The position numbers and the translations under genes are program-made. Positions 32,901 through 43,853 of a stretch of 64,000 nucleotides of DNA are shown in pieces. This DNA is from Paragordius varius (taxonomy: Eukaryota; Nematomorpha). Every line of letters starts with the position of its first letter. Position 1 is the stretch's first letter. The notes beneath the pieces were generated by a model. That model saw nothing but the letters and a program-made list of their open reading frames with translations. It did no database searches and was not told the DNA's origin. The stretch lies in NCBI GenBank assembly GCA_964247055.1, contig OZ176054.1, forward strand, positions 9,672,001 to 9,736,000. The letters run 5' to 3'.

Positions 32901-33460
32901 AAATGAAAAAATACAAAACAATATTTTTTAGTTTTATTTTGATAGAGAAGTTTTTTACTGAATAAAATATGAATGATAAGATTTTAATAGTGAGGTTAGC
33001 TAGTAAATAATAGAAAAAAATTAGTTAAATATAGTTTCATATAAAATATTTTGTCTTTTGAGTGTGTTAAAGGAAAAACGCCATATTTTAAGATTTTATA
33101 GAAACCCTAAATATACGATTTTAGGCTATTTATATATTGAAAATATCTACTAGATAAAACCATAATTCAAGTTTTTTCATTTTTATAATTATCCTTAATT
33201 TTCACTTTTTGCCCGATTTCGATTTTCTCTTTTATTATAAAAACTAGGTCGGCAACAAATAAAATTTTTTGTGTCAAATAAATTCGCTGGTCAAAAGCTA
33301 TCTCATGAAAAAAAAATTTGTTAAAAAAATTAAACCTCTTTTTTGCACACTGTGATGTATAAATTATTAAAAGAAGTACAGAAAGACCAATAAGCCAAAA
33401 AAGATGTTAGATTGTCTTTGCATTTGGACACGTAGAAAGAAGAGATAATAACTAACAGAT
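29930..33460 (+). pseudogene. RTE-like LINE, decayed, split by a fold-back element
   Basis: The endonuclease domain reads KDRKIIFFGNFNGHVGQNR and NLAITNTFFTNRDSHLIT (30120-30330), the GDFN..HVG and NTFF..R.SH.IT motifs of LINE apurinic endonucleases of the CFDP2/RTE-BovB type. RT follows with LIFKGNGDIDCNKYRWIRWM, KILEKRVRKMVREGNQFDLI and a degraded FSPHXKGVXE block (31230-31500). A C-terminal region reads THDINLRIRIVGQIKK-like text, then YNSQTSVIKSEERHKLR and CGVTRKD-like text. The C-terminal FGHVERRD motif appears after the insertion at 33422-33442. Dozens of stops and shifts show that the copy is dead. Confidence 0.85.
32154..33354. mobile_element. Fold-back element inserted in the LINE
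   Basis: 1.2 kb. The left end CACTGTGTGCAAAAA and the inverted right end CACAGTGTGCAAAAA lead into arms of about 500 bp that mirror each other (GTGAAAATTAAGGATAATTA near 32290 and its complement near 33190). ATG occurs on both outer edges (32151-32153, 33355-33357), a possible 3-bp duplication. CACTG tips with a 3-bp duplication fit the CACTA/EnSpm superfamily. LINE coding text stops at one edge and resumes after the other. There is no transposase. Confidence 0.78.
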
Positions 33461-33719
33461 TCTTTAATTAATAAGATAAAGTTTTTAATATATAGATTAA
33501 AAAACTATAAATATTAATGTCTGTAATTCTCTTCATGTGTTATAGTTAAGATATTCAAAATTAAGATGAAAACTCCTATTCAATCCGATACGATATAAAA
33601 TGTTATAATACAATCGATTTTTTATAATTATAATACACAAAAAATTTAAAATAATAATGGTTATTCCATTTTAGATTAATAATTTTTATTATGCAATCAA
33701 TATTAACAATATATGTCCT

Positions 33720-34140
33720 TTTGGGGTAATTTTATATTCCAGCGATTTAACTTTAAATATCCTAAAAAGTTTTAAGGTATTAGGCCGAATTTAATCTTTC
33801 TTTAGCCTTTTAGGCGCATAAATTTTTTTTATCAAAAATAAAATTGTAAAAAAACTCAAACTATTTGCCGCCATTTTTTTAAATTTGAAATCCCAAATGT
33901 AATAGGCAAATAAATGTATATTATGGTTGCAGATAATTAACTTTATTAAGCTTTCAGGTTGCAATTTACTAGGAAAACCTCATATTTATTGATTTTAAAA
34001 GCAGTATAATTTAATCGTGTTTTCGAGCTAAAATTTTATCTAGGAATCACAACACTGTAAAAAATATGGGTTTAATCTAATACAAGCGAGCAAATTTGAT
34101 AATCAAATTTTAATTAAAATTTTAAAACAGTAGGTTATTT
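33720..34140 (+). repeat. Half-copy of the 15.6-19.4 kb inverted-repeat arm
   Basis: Aligns with 18990-19410: shared blocks include TTTAGCCTTTTAGGCGCATA, GCCGCCATTTTTT, AATAGGCAAATAAATGTATA and TATTATGGTT. Only one arm is present, so this is a solo or truncated copy. Confidence 0.7.
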
Positions 34141-34239
34141 AATATTGAGCTCGGGAAATAAACCCCAATATGTCATCGTGACAAAAGTGAAATGTTAAAT
34201 AATAATTTAAACAATAAATTTTATTATTTAAAAATAAAA

Positions 34240-34460
34240 GCACATGGGAACCACTTAATTTGAAGGTGGAACCGGAACCAAACTGGTTTATGGACGGTTC
34301 CAAAACCGGCCTGGCGCCTAACAATATAGAAATAGAAACGGGTTTGTTCTTGCAAACCTGGGGCTCTCTTAGAAAGCGGGATCGAAACCCCGGGTCCTGA
34401 TGAAATCTCAAAAACCCAGTTCCTCTTTGGGAAGTTCTGGTTCCAAGCCTGAAGGAGTTC
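34240..34460. other. GC-richer island of unknown origin
   Basis: About 220 bp, visibly less AT-rich than its surroundings, with GGAACC/GGTTCC words repeated in both orientations. It contains GGGATCGAAACCCCGGG, which satisfies a polymerase III B-box consensus, but no A-box or cloverleaf was found. It could be a fragment of a transposon. The minus strand is open for 111 codons here (34139-34474) but matches nothing known. Confidence 0.35.
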
Positions 34461-34812
34461 ATGAAATTTATCATACTGATATTATATGAATATGAAAATA
34501 ATACTATATAAAAAATATATTTTTTGAAAGAATATGATTTACTGTAAAATTACATTCTAATTTATTTCATACTATTAGAAGTTTACAAATCCCTAGAAAT
34601 AAATGGTTTATGTGAACTCTCACCTGAAGCAATGACAGAATTTATTAAAATATATTTTTTTCAGCCGATTTTTACTTTTATTGCTTTATATTAATATATC
34701 CAAGCTAATAATTGTATAAATTAGGTATTGCTATTTTTAGAAATGTACTATATCCGATATCAATAATAATAATAATAATAATATTGCATTTAGGACATAT
34801 ACTAGCTCTTAC

Positions 34813-34963
34813 CTGTATTTCCTGATTTGGAAGTATCGTCAAGTTCTTTAAAAAAATAGATTAAAATTAATTTTATTGTTTCAATAGCCATTTTATATTT
34901 GTATTTTTTATTTACTTGGTGGTAAATTTTTCACATTTGTATCCACAGATTTTTCTGCGTGAT
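34813..34963 (-). CDS. Micro-exon pair, 3'-most recognised exons of the acidic gene
   Basis: Exon 34916-34963 (48 nt, acceptor ATCTGTAG, donor GTAAAT) reads HAEKSVDTNVKNLPP. After a 70-nt intron, exon 34813-34845 (33 nt, acceptor TTTAAAG, donor GTAAGA) reads LDDTSKSGNT. Both are phase 1 at each side, so either can be skipped without a frame change. The pair is the basic unit of a local tandem duplication (34.8-35.9 kb). The terminal exon and stop of the gene were not found. Confidence 0.55.
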
Positions 34964-35264
34964 CTACAGATAAATACAAAAATATTATTAAATTAAAATG
35001 AAATATATTTTTTTTTTATTATTTCATTCAAAATTAGCATTTTTTATAATCAAACGATTATTAAAAACAATTTTTGGGTTCTGACATCAATGTTGACCCA
35101 TTTTTTCATAAATGTTTTCTTTTGAATGAATTTGGATACAAAATCATATAACATTTATGTAGTATCATAAGCGGTATTTCCTGGTTTAAATCTCGGCTTC
35201 AAAAATTTTAATAGAATAAAATTAATTTTCTTAAAATAGCCATTTCATATTTCTATTCATTTAC

Positions 35265-35312
35265 TCAATGGTAGTTTTTTCACATTTGTATCCACAGATT
35301 TTTCTGCTTGAT
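35265..35312 (-). CDS. Duplicated micro-exon, 48 nt
   Basis: Acceptor CTTTTGTAG and donor GTAAAT; phase 1/1; codes QAEKSVDTNVKKLPL, which differs from the copy at 34916-34963 (HAEKSVDTNVKNLPP) at four of fifteen positions. Preserved phase and splice sites suggest that the copy is or was used. Confidence 0.55.
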
Positions 35313-36077
35313 CTACAAAAGAAAAATATAACAATATAATTAAATTATAATAAAATATATTGTTTTATTACTATTTCAATCATAATGACATTTAATTGGT
35401 ATTTTTTTATAATCAAACGATTATTAAAAACGATTTTTGGGTTCTGATAATGTTGACCCATTTTTTGGTATTTTGTTTATCTTTTGACTGAAAATCGATA
35501 CATATATATAAATTATGTAGTATCATAAGCGGTATTTCCGTGTTTGAATCTTGGCTTCAAAATTTTATCAGAATAAAATTAATTTTTAATAGCTATTTTT
35601 TCACATTTGTATCCACAGATTTTTCTGCTTGTTCTACATAAGATTGAAATCACAATATAATTAAATTAAATTAAATATATTTTTTATTACTATGTCCTTC
35701 ATAATTGACATTACGCATCTTTTCATAATCAAATGATTATTTAAAATTTTTGGGTTCTGACTCAAGGTTGACCCATTTTTTAGAATCTAATTTGACTGTA
35801 AAGGCGATACAAAATTATATAAATTATGTAGAATCATTAGCTGTATTTCCGGCTTTGAATGTATCTTGTGGCTTTGAAATATTTAATAATAGAGTAAAAC
35901 TTGAAACAGACAAAACAGAAAGAAACACAAATATTTTAATAATAAATTTGATTTTTTTCTGTTAAGAATGGGTGTCTTTAAAAATTTTTGTATTTTTTTT
36001 GTGTGTAAAATAATTTTTACTGTAAATAAATATTTTATTCGCAAAATAGGCATTTAATATGGGTATTTATAGTTTAC

Positions 36078-36131
36078 TCGTTTTCTGTGGGTTTTTCAGC
36101 TCATTTATATTGGAAGATTTTTGTGATTGAT
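36078..36131 (-). CDS. Micro-exon, 54 nt
   Basis: Acceptor ATGTTATAG and donor GTAAAC; phase 1/1; codes QSQKSSNINELKNPQKT. It is related to the 48-nt tandem exons (QAEKS against QSQKS at the same place) and looks like the oldest, most diverged member of the series. Confidence 0.5.
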
Positions 36132-36489
36132 CTATAACATACATATATTAATAAAATTTTTTTTTGTCATGTCTTTAACAAAAAAACCTTCTTCTTTTGG
36201 TACGTCTTCGTTGGGTTGATTCTCCGAAAGTTTGACTAAAGTTTGAGAAAATTATATTCGTGAAAACAAAGAATATATAAATTGGTATAGAAAATTTTTT
36301 ATTCTGAGTCTGAAATTAAATTAATCTAACATAATATGTAAAAGTGTATTATGAATTGGCGTGGAAAAATAGCATAAAAATATTACATGGAGGATCCGAT
36401 TAAATGCGTAGGTAATGAAAAAAAGGTTTTTTTGAAGCAAAAACATCATAACATAAAATTTTTTTTGGCGCAATATTTTACGAAATTAC

Positions 36490-36681
36490 TCCGTTTCCGG
36501 TCAGGTTCTTCGTCTGAGGAAGAATCATCAGGATTCAAAGTGTCGCGATTCCTATTTGATGGCCCTGCACATTTAATAATAAATTGATTTATACCGGGCT
36601 CTTCTTCATCAATGAATATCGGGTTATTCGCATCTAAGTTTAGTTCACTTTCGGTTAGTGTATCAGGCATATTATTTAAAT
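36490..36681 (-). CDS. Acidic exon of the micro-exon gene, 192 nt
   Basis: Acceptor TATTCTTAG and donor GTAATT at 36489, phase 1/1, 63 codons. It begins LNNMPDTLTESELNLDANNP, continues with IFIDEEEPGINQF and ends TLNPDDSSSDEEPDRKR, a strongly acidic, Ser-rich sequence with casein-kinase-like sites (DDSSSDEE). A shorter alternative ends at GTATAAAT (36595), also phase 1. The open frame actually runs to a stop at 36446, so a terminal exon is possible too. Confidence 0.6.
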
Positions 36682-36759
36682 CTAAGAATATCAAATAAAT
36701 TAGCGTAGAGATTTCGGCTATTGTTAAACACAATATCCAAAATTATCAAACATTCATAC

Positions 36760-36780
36760 CGGATTGAATTCCTTCAACCT
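36760..36780 (-). CDS. Micro-exon, 21 nt
   Basis: Acceptor TAATATTTAG and donor GTATGA bracket 21 nt, phase 1/1, coding VEGIQS plus split codons. At this size chance is a real worry; its support is matching phase and position between larger exons of the same strand. Confidence 0.4.
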
Positions 36781-37167
36781 CTAAATATTAAAAGTTAGAG
36801 TTATTTTTAAAATATCTTTTCCATGTTATCAAATTTTTCAATGACCCTAGTAAAAATTTGCAACAGATATAATTGACCCGCTCGGATATTTTTAATTATT
36901 AGTATTGTACAAATTAAGCTTGAAAAAGGTTAATAAATTGTCGACATACAAATAAGATATTCCTTAAAGATCCAATTTAAATTTTTGTGTCAAAGATTGT
37001 GTTTTACTTTTTTAATTGTAGGACAACCTTAAAAATTATTTACTAATCCTCATTTAATAACAATACAACAAAAACATAATATGTAGAAAAACTCCTGAAA
37101 CTGATGTTATATTTAATTGATTATTTGGTAACACATTATAATATTAATATGTTTCAGCTTTAATTAC

Positions 37168-37293
37168 CTGAATCAAAATCAGATCCTTCACCTAGAAAAT
37201 TTTATCAATTGGTTTACTTGAGACCCAATCATCCATATCTGCTGTAAAATTAGCAAATATTAATACCACCAGGGTTCTCTAAATTCATAATTT
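37168..37293 (-). CDS. Three micro-exons (27, 24, 24 nt) separated by 25- and 26-nt introns
   Basis: Exon 37267-37293 reads IMNLENPG, exon 37218-37241 reads DMDDWVS and exon 37168-37191 reads EGSDFDS, with split codons at the joins. Every exon is phase 1 on both sides. The introns are 37242-37266 (25 nt, GTATTA...TTTACAG) and 37192-37217 (26 nt, GTAAAC...TTTCTAG); the acceptor and donor of the outer exons are TATTTTAG and GTAATT. The joined frame stays open and acidic. The intron sizes equal those proven by homology in INTS9. Confidence 0.6.
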
Positions 37294-38756
37294 CTAAAAT
37301 ATAAAAATATATATAGAATTATATGTATATCAGAGTGTATCAAAATCGGGGTCCGCTTTGTGTATAAGTTTTAGAAAGAAAAAATTAAAACGCTAAATAT
37401 AGAAAATAACGCAATTATATCAAGTGTGTGCAACACAAAAAAACTTTACAGCTGTTTAGATAATTTTTAGTTTTTTCATTTATTTTGAGCCTAATTACCT
37501 TGTGAATATCGTAAATTTGTGATTAAAACTTTTTATTTTTTATTAACATTTTTTTCGAGCACTATCGAAAATGCATGTCGTTAATCCCTGTCTAAATCAT
37601 TTAGAATTTTTTGGTTTAATTTGTTTGTAAAAATATATATTTGTCATATAATTAAAGTATAAACACAGAATAAACTTGATAAAATATGTTTAAATTTAAT
37701 TTTTCCTCTCATTTTAAATTATAAAAAAGCCTCAGAATAAAATAAGTGTATTAGGTTACCTTATAGGAGAGTTTTGTTTAATATGAATTTATTAAAAACT
37801 CGTCTAATTTACCAACTTGCACAGCAAAATTTAATTCCTTGTTTATTTTACCCGTAAACAACGTATATTACTACATTTTGACATAAAAAACCAATGTTTT
37901 TAATGATATTTTATAGTTTTTTCTTGTTATTAGCTTAACAAAAGTCGATTATTAAAATGGGATAACTAAATAATATTCATGAATCTTGATCGAAGCAAAA
38001 TGTTAGTTCAGCAAAGCACCGAAGCATCTTGAAGCTATTTCGGGTTTGTTTGTCAAAATTATGAAAATTTTAAAATATTTAAATCAACTTACAAAGCTAA
38101 AAAACATATGGATATTTAATGCTTAAGTGTGATACATGTAAGGATTATAAACCCGAAAACATTTATTTTAACTTTAAAAACGTGTATAAAAGCTATGTTG
38201 AGAGATTATTGAACGGCATGGAAAATCTTACGCTCATGATATATACAGGGTAATAAAAAAAGCCAGATATAAATTATTCATATGATTTCGTTTTAAATGC
38301 CTAAATGGATATCGATTTGAATAAAAAAATAGTAATATTTTTGCGAACAGACACTAACGGACATTAACTAGCTGCATTTTATAACTTGAAATAATTTAAT
38401 TTAATAAAATTCATTTTTTATCTAAAATAATTATTAGTTTAATGAAATCATTAAGAGACTGTATTAATAGAATTAATTTGGTTAATGTAAAATTTGCAAA
38501 TAATAACTTGGTATTGATTGTCTTGATCTAATTATATATTATGATAAAGCATTCGATGTTGTAAAATGAATAATTTGTTTTCTAATTGTTATGCATAAAT
38601 CTTTGATATAAGTAGGGTTAATATACATATGCTATGAAAGTTATAATATTTTTGTTAATATAGTTTTTTTATTCTAAAAGCTAATTATTTAACTCAAATG
38701 GTGCATATACCAGATGCAGTGATAATTTTTTACCTGTTTTGGTAAACATGTAATTT

Positions 38757-39600
38757 TCAAAGAAAAGTAATTAATTGAAAAAAATACATCGAGTCTCTCA
38801 GGTGTATGAATGCCATGCAAAAAACTGAATGTAATATACGAAAAACATTCATCAAGCTATTTTTCAACGTCTTCAAAATAATTAAAAAGCTGCTATGCGG
38901 CCCCATTGACGCGAAATTTGAATATTCCGATTGCCCCAGAAGAGGAGAGTTCAGTGGAGACGGAAAAATTTCCAATCGAAGCACTTTCAAGATGTCTTTC
39001 ACTGATTTTGCTGTGTAAAGCGGAACATCATCATGTACAATACTTGGTGGTTTCCAGTTGATGATAAATAAAATTGATTCTTTTTTAGGGATAATGTTTG
39101 GTGTATCGGTGTCACCAGGTTTAATTTCAGAATACAAAATATAGCTCTGGTCTCACCTGGTACAGAGCACGGTTGTCTTGCAAAGGTGATTTGGCAATGG
39201 AGTGATGAATTGGGTTGAAGAGGCGAAAGCTCCAATTGTTTCGCTTTGCCATTACAAAATAAAGTCATTTCTCTGATCCATTCAAATTTAATACAAAATA
39301 ATTTTTTTTCATGCATTGAAGTTGGGTTTCACACAAGTTATTTGACGATTTAAATTTGACATTGCATTTGATATCATTTTTGCTCGTAAACTATTATCGT
39401 TTTTTGTGACCATATAATTTGCCAATTTTTGTGAGGTTTGGGTGTCAATTAGAGGATGTGTGGTTTCCCAGAGCGCCCATTTTACATATCATAACTTATA
39501 ATATTTCGAACCATTCCCATGTGTTAATTGATACAGCATGTAATGTTTCTGATAACTTTCTAATTGTAATATCAATTCATGTCACAAATGCTCTTTTCGA
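38757..39600 (-). pseudogene. mariner transposase fossil
   Basis: The minus strand reads EIKPGDTDTPNIIPKK, then SIVHDDVPLYTAKSVKDILK and FPSPLNSPLLGQSEYS. This follows the mariner DD34D order: PGxT block, xxHDNAxPHTAxxVxxxL with the second catalytic Asp, and the LPHPPYSPDLAPSDYH block (the third Asp appears lost, as PLLGQSEY). A frameshift near 39120 and upstream stops break it. TIRs were not found. It lies in the large intron between micro-exons at 37.3 and 39.8 kb. Confidence 0.75.
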
Positions 39601-39806
39601 AATTTGACGTAACTAGTCAATGATAAAATAAAACTCTAATTTTCGGTGAATCAATTTGTGTGTGTTGGTCGTAATGTCAAATTCAAAAGGGGTCTGTAAT
39701 AAATTAATCGTGAGCCTACTTTTGCTTTAGTTTCTCTTTTAATCGAGGACTTATAACTACACCTGATATTACGTTTAAAATAAAGTTATATTTTTATAAT
39801 TTTTAC

Positions 39807-39959
39807 CCCAATTTACTGGCGGGTTTATTAAAACATCATCAATGTCAGTATTGAGGGCTGCGAGTACCTGCCAACCAGGATTTTCATCTATTAATGCTTG
39901 GAAATTTTCTATAAACATCCCTAAATTTTCTTCATTTTCAAGTTCGACATTCTCAATTT
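39807..39959 (-). CDS. Acidic exon, 153 nt
   Basis: Acceptor TAATGTTTAG and donor GTAAAA; phase 1/1; 50 codons. It starts IENVELENEENLGMFIENFQ, continues ALIDENPGWQVLAALNTDID and ends DVLINPPVNW. Regular hydrophobic spacing suggests a helical segment; acidic residues dominate. I do not recognise the family. Confidence 0.58.
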
Positions 39960-40660
39960 CTAAACATTAATATAGTATGAATAAAATATGAATAAAACCT
40001 ATTTTTTTAAGAATTTTAGCTTTTTAATATTTAAGAAATAAAATGACGTTTTCATTGTCTTTTAAAGTCAATTTATAATCAAACGGTAAGAAAATCACAG
40101 TATTAATAATCAATGAACAGAAACTGAAAAATTATAAACATGTTTTGGCCTCTAGTCCAAGAAATGTTACACATTTTCCTATCATAACAATTCTGGTTTC
40201 TAAAAATTGTCAAAAAGCTATCTGGTTTACAGTTTTTTCTCAAATAATATTGTTGTCACTGTTTGTGTTATTAGATAGCTTAAATATTTAGAATTATTTT
40301 GAATATATAAGTTAATTATTATTATTGAATAAGTCAGCTTAAATTGAATGAATTTATTAGGTAAATGTTCCACTATAATCTTTGTCGAACGTATATTTAT
40401 GGTAAAAATCTAAAAAATTATACTTCCAATATTTAGATATTGTAAACATTGAAAAAGATTCCTCATTTTATTTTATCGCGTAACATTTGTTAATAATAAT
40501 TTTAAAAATAATAAAGATACAGTTATTTTGAAATTATTGCATTACATAATTAGTTGTTTATTCATAATTCGTTAATTTTTAATTTATCGCGTAAATAATA
40601 TAATATATGGTTGATAATAATAATACAAAAGATTATTTAATTGGTAAATAAATGTTTTAC

Positions 40661-40708
40661 CCAACTGATTAATAGCTTCTTCGGGATCCGGAGGATTAAA
40701 AAAATCAT
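40661..40708 (-). CDS. Micro-exon, 48 nt
   Basis: Acceptor AAAATTTTAG and donor GTAAAA; phase 1/1; codes DFFNPPDPEEAINQL. The NPP motif recurs in the next exon (INPP), hinting at internal relatedness. Confidence 0.5.
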
Positions 40709-41279
40709 CTAAAATTTTTATGAACACATAAAATTATCATTATAATTAATTTAATACCTAGAGCTTATCAAAAAAAATATTAACTAAAATTTTGAGCCAA
40801 ATTTAAAAATATAAAAAATAAATTATATAATCATTTTGTGAATTCGGCCAATATTTTTCTGAATTAAATGCCTATCTAATCATGTTGACAAATTAATTTA
40901 ATTATGAGCATAAAGATATAAAGTTACATTACAGAAAATACTTGTTATATTAAACACTGTTTGTTTCAGTTATTCGATGATTCTTATTTAGATTTATGCA
41001 AGTATAAAACTGAAAAAAATAGGATTACATTGCCAGTTTTCAGTAGTGCCTAGCATAATCATTAAAAGTTATTGGTTTAAAGATATTTTCTCTTTTTTCA
41101 GCAAATTTTTTTTGATATGCTATATTTATATGGTATTTTATAATAAATTGTATTTATTTATGCTCTTATTTGATAATTATACTATAGTTAAATATTAAAG
41201 CTCTAGAACAAAGCACCAAATATTATGATAAATTTTTGTATGTAATGAAGTGTTAAATGATGGTTCAAAAATAACTTAC

Positions 41280-41432
41280 CCATATCTAAAATTTTTACAC
41301 AGTTCAAATAGAGGCGTATATGTGATAATACAGTCACTCGAAAAAAAATTTCTAATAAATATATATAATTTCTGGATAAATGTATCAGGATTCTTATGGT
41401 TATTTGGTTTTGGGGGTGAAGAGCCATTATAA
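41280..41432 (-). CDS. Candidate 153-nt exon, phase 2
   Basis: Acceptor TTTTTTGATAG and strong donor GTAAGT; phase 2 on both sides. It reads YNGSSPPKPNNHKNPDTFIQ, KLYIFIRNFFSS and later YTPLFELCKNFRY. The phase differs from the other exons, so it cannot join 40661-40708 directly; it may belong to another transcript. MITE B copy 2 begins 28 bp upstream of it. Confidence 0.35.
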
Positions 41433-41460
41433 CTATCAAAAAAAATTTCAAACCAAAATA

Positions 41461-42034
41461 TCATTTGCACTTATAGAGTGTCCTGGAACACTTCAAATTA
41501 GTCCTTGAACATTTCAAGTGGTCCTTGAACACTTTAGTTGCCCTTTAACTTTTTTGTTTGGTTTTTAACTTTTGTCAATCAAATCGTATATCATTCATCT
41601 ATTTTATGGTTTTTAACGTATTTTCTATTATTTAACATAAATTTTAAATTAATATCAACTGTGACTCACTGACAAACCGTATATCTTTTTAATTTCTTAA
41701 AATTATTTTGGATATTTATAAAATTTTAACACGTAATAAAAAAATATATAAGTTTTCTGGTTCATTATTTACATTTTTTATTGAAAACATATAAAAGTTA
41801 ATAATTTTGTTAAATTGGAAAAAATTAGTTTGAAATAAAAAGGTGCTTTTTGAATAAAATTTTTTATTTTTAAATGAATAAATATATAATAAATAAAGTA
41901 AATTAGGTTAAATAATAAAATAAAACTATACATCCAAAAATTATCGTTAAATCAAAATTTTAAAATTTTAAGGACCAACTTAAAGTGTTCAAGGACCATT
42001 AAAGTGTTCAAGGACATTCTTAAAGGGCAAATGG
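41461..42034. mobile_element. MITE family B, copy 2
   Basis: 574 bp. The left end TCATTTGCACTTATAGAGTG and the right end (inverted) CCATTTGCCCTTTAAGAATG lead into AACACTTCAAATTAGTCCTT and its inverted partner. The inner sequence matches 29496-29902 (for example ATCAACTGTG/ATCACCGTATAT blocks). It has no coding capacity. Confidence 0.78.
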
Positions 42035-42779
42035 TTTATATACAAAATCAATAGAATCTAATACAAATTTTTTTTAGAGGTTGGCTCTAAAAGTTACAAA
42101 CTTTGTACCTTTAAAAAGAGACAAGTCTTTAATATAAGGACGAGATAGCGCTAAAAGAATTTATATATTTTATGATGTAAATAAATTATTGTTAAAGAAA
42201 GTTCTCATAAATTCTACTTGAAATTAGTCAAAGATTATTTTATGGTATAGCAGGATAATTGAAAAATTTATTTTAATAATATCTTATGTAAACAGTTTTA
42301 CATATTTGAATCCACAATAACCCTTTAAAAATTCACTCTATAAATATCTCAACAAAGTAGGTTTTAATATAATTTTACGTCATATAATAGCGTATATCGT
42401 GCAATAGCGGCATTTTTGGATTGAAAACTAGTCCTTAAAGGGGTCCAAAAATTTAGATTCTGAGCGCGCCAATAAAATTTAATATATTATATTAAAATAT
42501 ATTGGTGATGTCTTAAGACACTACCTAAATCATTTGCGAATAGATATGGAATAAATAATAAAGTTGTAATAACTTTCTGAAATGATTCGGAAAGAAGTTA
42601 GAATCTTGATACATTTTTCTATTATACATATATAATTAATTGACATTTGACTGAGTGATTGGTGATTAACCTAGAGGCCAATAATTACAACAGCCAGAAA
42701 TGTTAATTTAATTGAAAATAATTATTTGATAATTTAAATCCTTAGATCGTATTAATACAAATTAATTCTATTAGAGAGT

Positions 42780-43420
42780 GAAAAAAATTTCTGATAAAAA
42801 ATATATGTTCTGATAGGAAATGCATTAGGATTATATGATGTGGTTTTGTCCCTTACGAGTAATAAAAGTTATTAAAGCTTTTTAAATAAGTGCTCCATAT
42901 CAGGAAACGGCAAAATTGCGCACATTTTTAGATAAATTTTTTGGTGAAAGCTGGATGCTTTATTCCAGAAAATATCGGTAACATATATCAAAATTTTCAT
43001 ATAAATAACAAAAATATATATTTAAAAATTTTTAATTTTATGTGGGTCTGAAACCCGAATTTTGACTTAAATGGGCTAGTTCTCTTAACTAGTGCACGTA
43101 TTCCATGATGAAAATTCTAATTATGCGCTAAATTTTGGTATCAACTAAAAAGATAAAAAATGCATATATTTTCAAAAAATTAAATTTTTAGCGAAATTTT
43201 GTTGAAGCGTACTTTATATACTTTTTTACTTGTTGAAAATGGTATACGCTTTAATATATGCCTCAAATAGTAGGTACACTTCAATGAAATTTCGCTAATA
43301 TTAAGTTTTTAAAAAAGTATGCATTTTTAAAAAAATATTTTTATTTGATATCAAAATTTAGCACATAATATGTTTATGCCATCTCGGCATTGCGTTTATG
43401 AAAGGTGGTCCATTTGAGAT
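42780..43420. repeat. Dispersed repeat R, copy 1
   Basis: Shares with 48220-49130 and 61425-61870 the order ATTATNATGGTG, CCTTANGAGT, then CCATATCAG...AAAATTGCGC and GAAAGCTGG..TTTATTCCAGAAAATATC. No coding region. Ends or target duplications were not resolved. Confidence 0.65.
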
Positions 43421-43853
43421 TAGAAAAAAATTGGGATTTAAGAGAACACATCTAAAAAATTTATAGAATTTTTTTTTGCTTTTTATATAGTTTATGACTA
43501 AGGTGACCAGACGTGCCGCTTTTTCACACTTTGTCCCGCGTCCCGCTACGTTTTTGAAATGTTCCCGCTTTTTCACGATTATATAAAAATTTATTTATTT
43601 TTTCCGGTTAAATTTTTTATCGTTGGTTATCTTTAAAATCCATATCAATTTTAAATTAATTTTTTTTATTATTAAATTAAAAATATTTATTTTTTTCGAC
43701 GAATCGGTAGCTAATATGATTTACTCCAGAAAATTAAGGTAATAAAATAATTTATACTAATATTTTAGTAATATACCTAACATTATCAAAAAGACAAATT
43801 AATACCACAAATCGGTAGCTTATACGTTTAATTTAGAAAATTGGTAATATATA

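Larger units (their letters stand above)
34800..36140. repeat. Tandem duplication of a micro-exon unit (~320-360 bp)
   Basis: CACATTTGTATCCACAGATT followed by TTTCTGC recurs at 34932, 35280 and 35601. AGCGGTATTTCC-like text recurs at 34814, 35171, 35529 and 35843. TTTTTGGGTTCTGA precedes TTGACCCATTTTTT at 35072, 35434 and 35747. A fourth, more diverged unit ends near 36140. Some duplicated exons keep good splice sites (35265-35312); the 35.6-kb copy has lost its donor and gained a stop. Confidence 0.8.

Noticed and set aside
34375-34395. Polymerase III B-box-like GGGATCGAAACC
   Set aside because: No A-box at the right distance and no cloverleaf; a tRNA or SINE cannot be supported.
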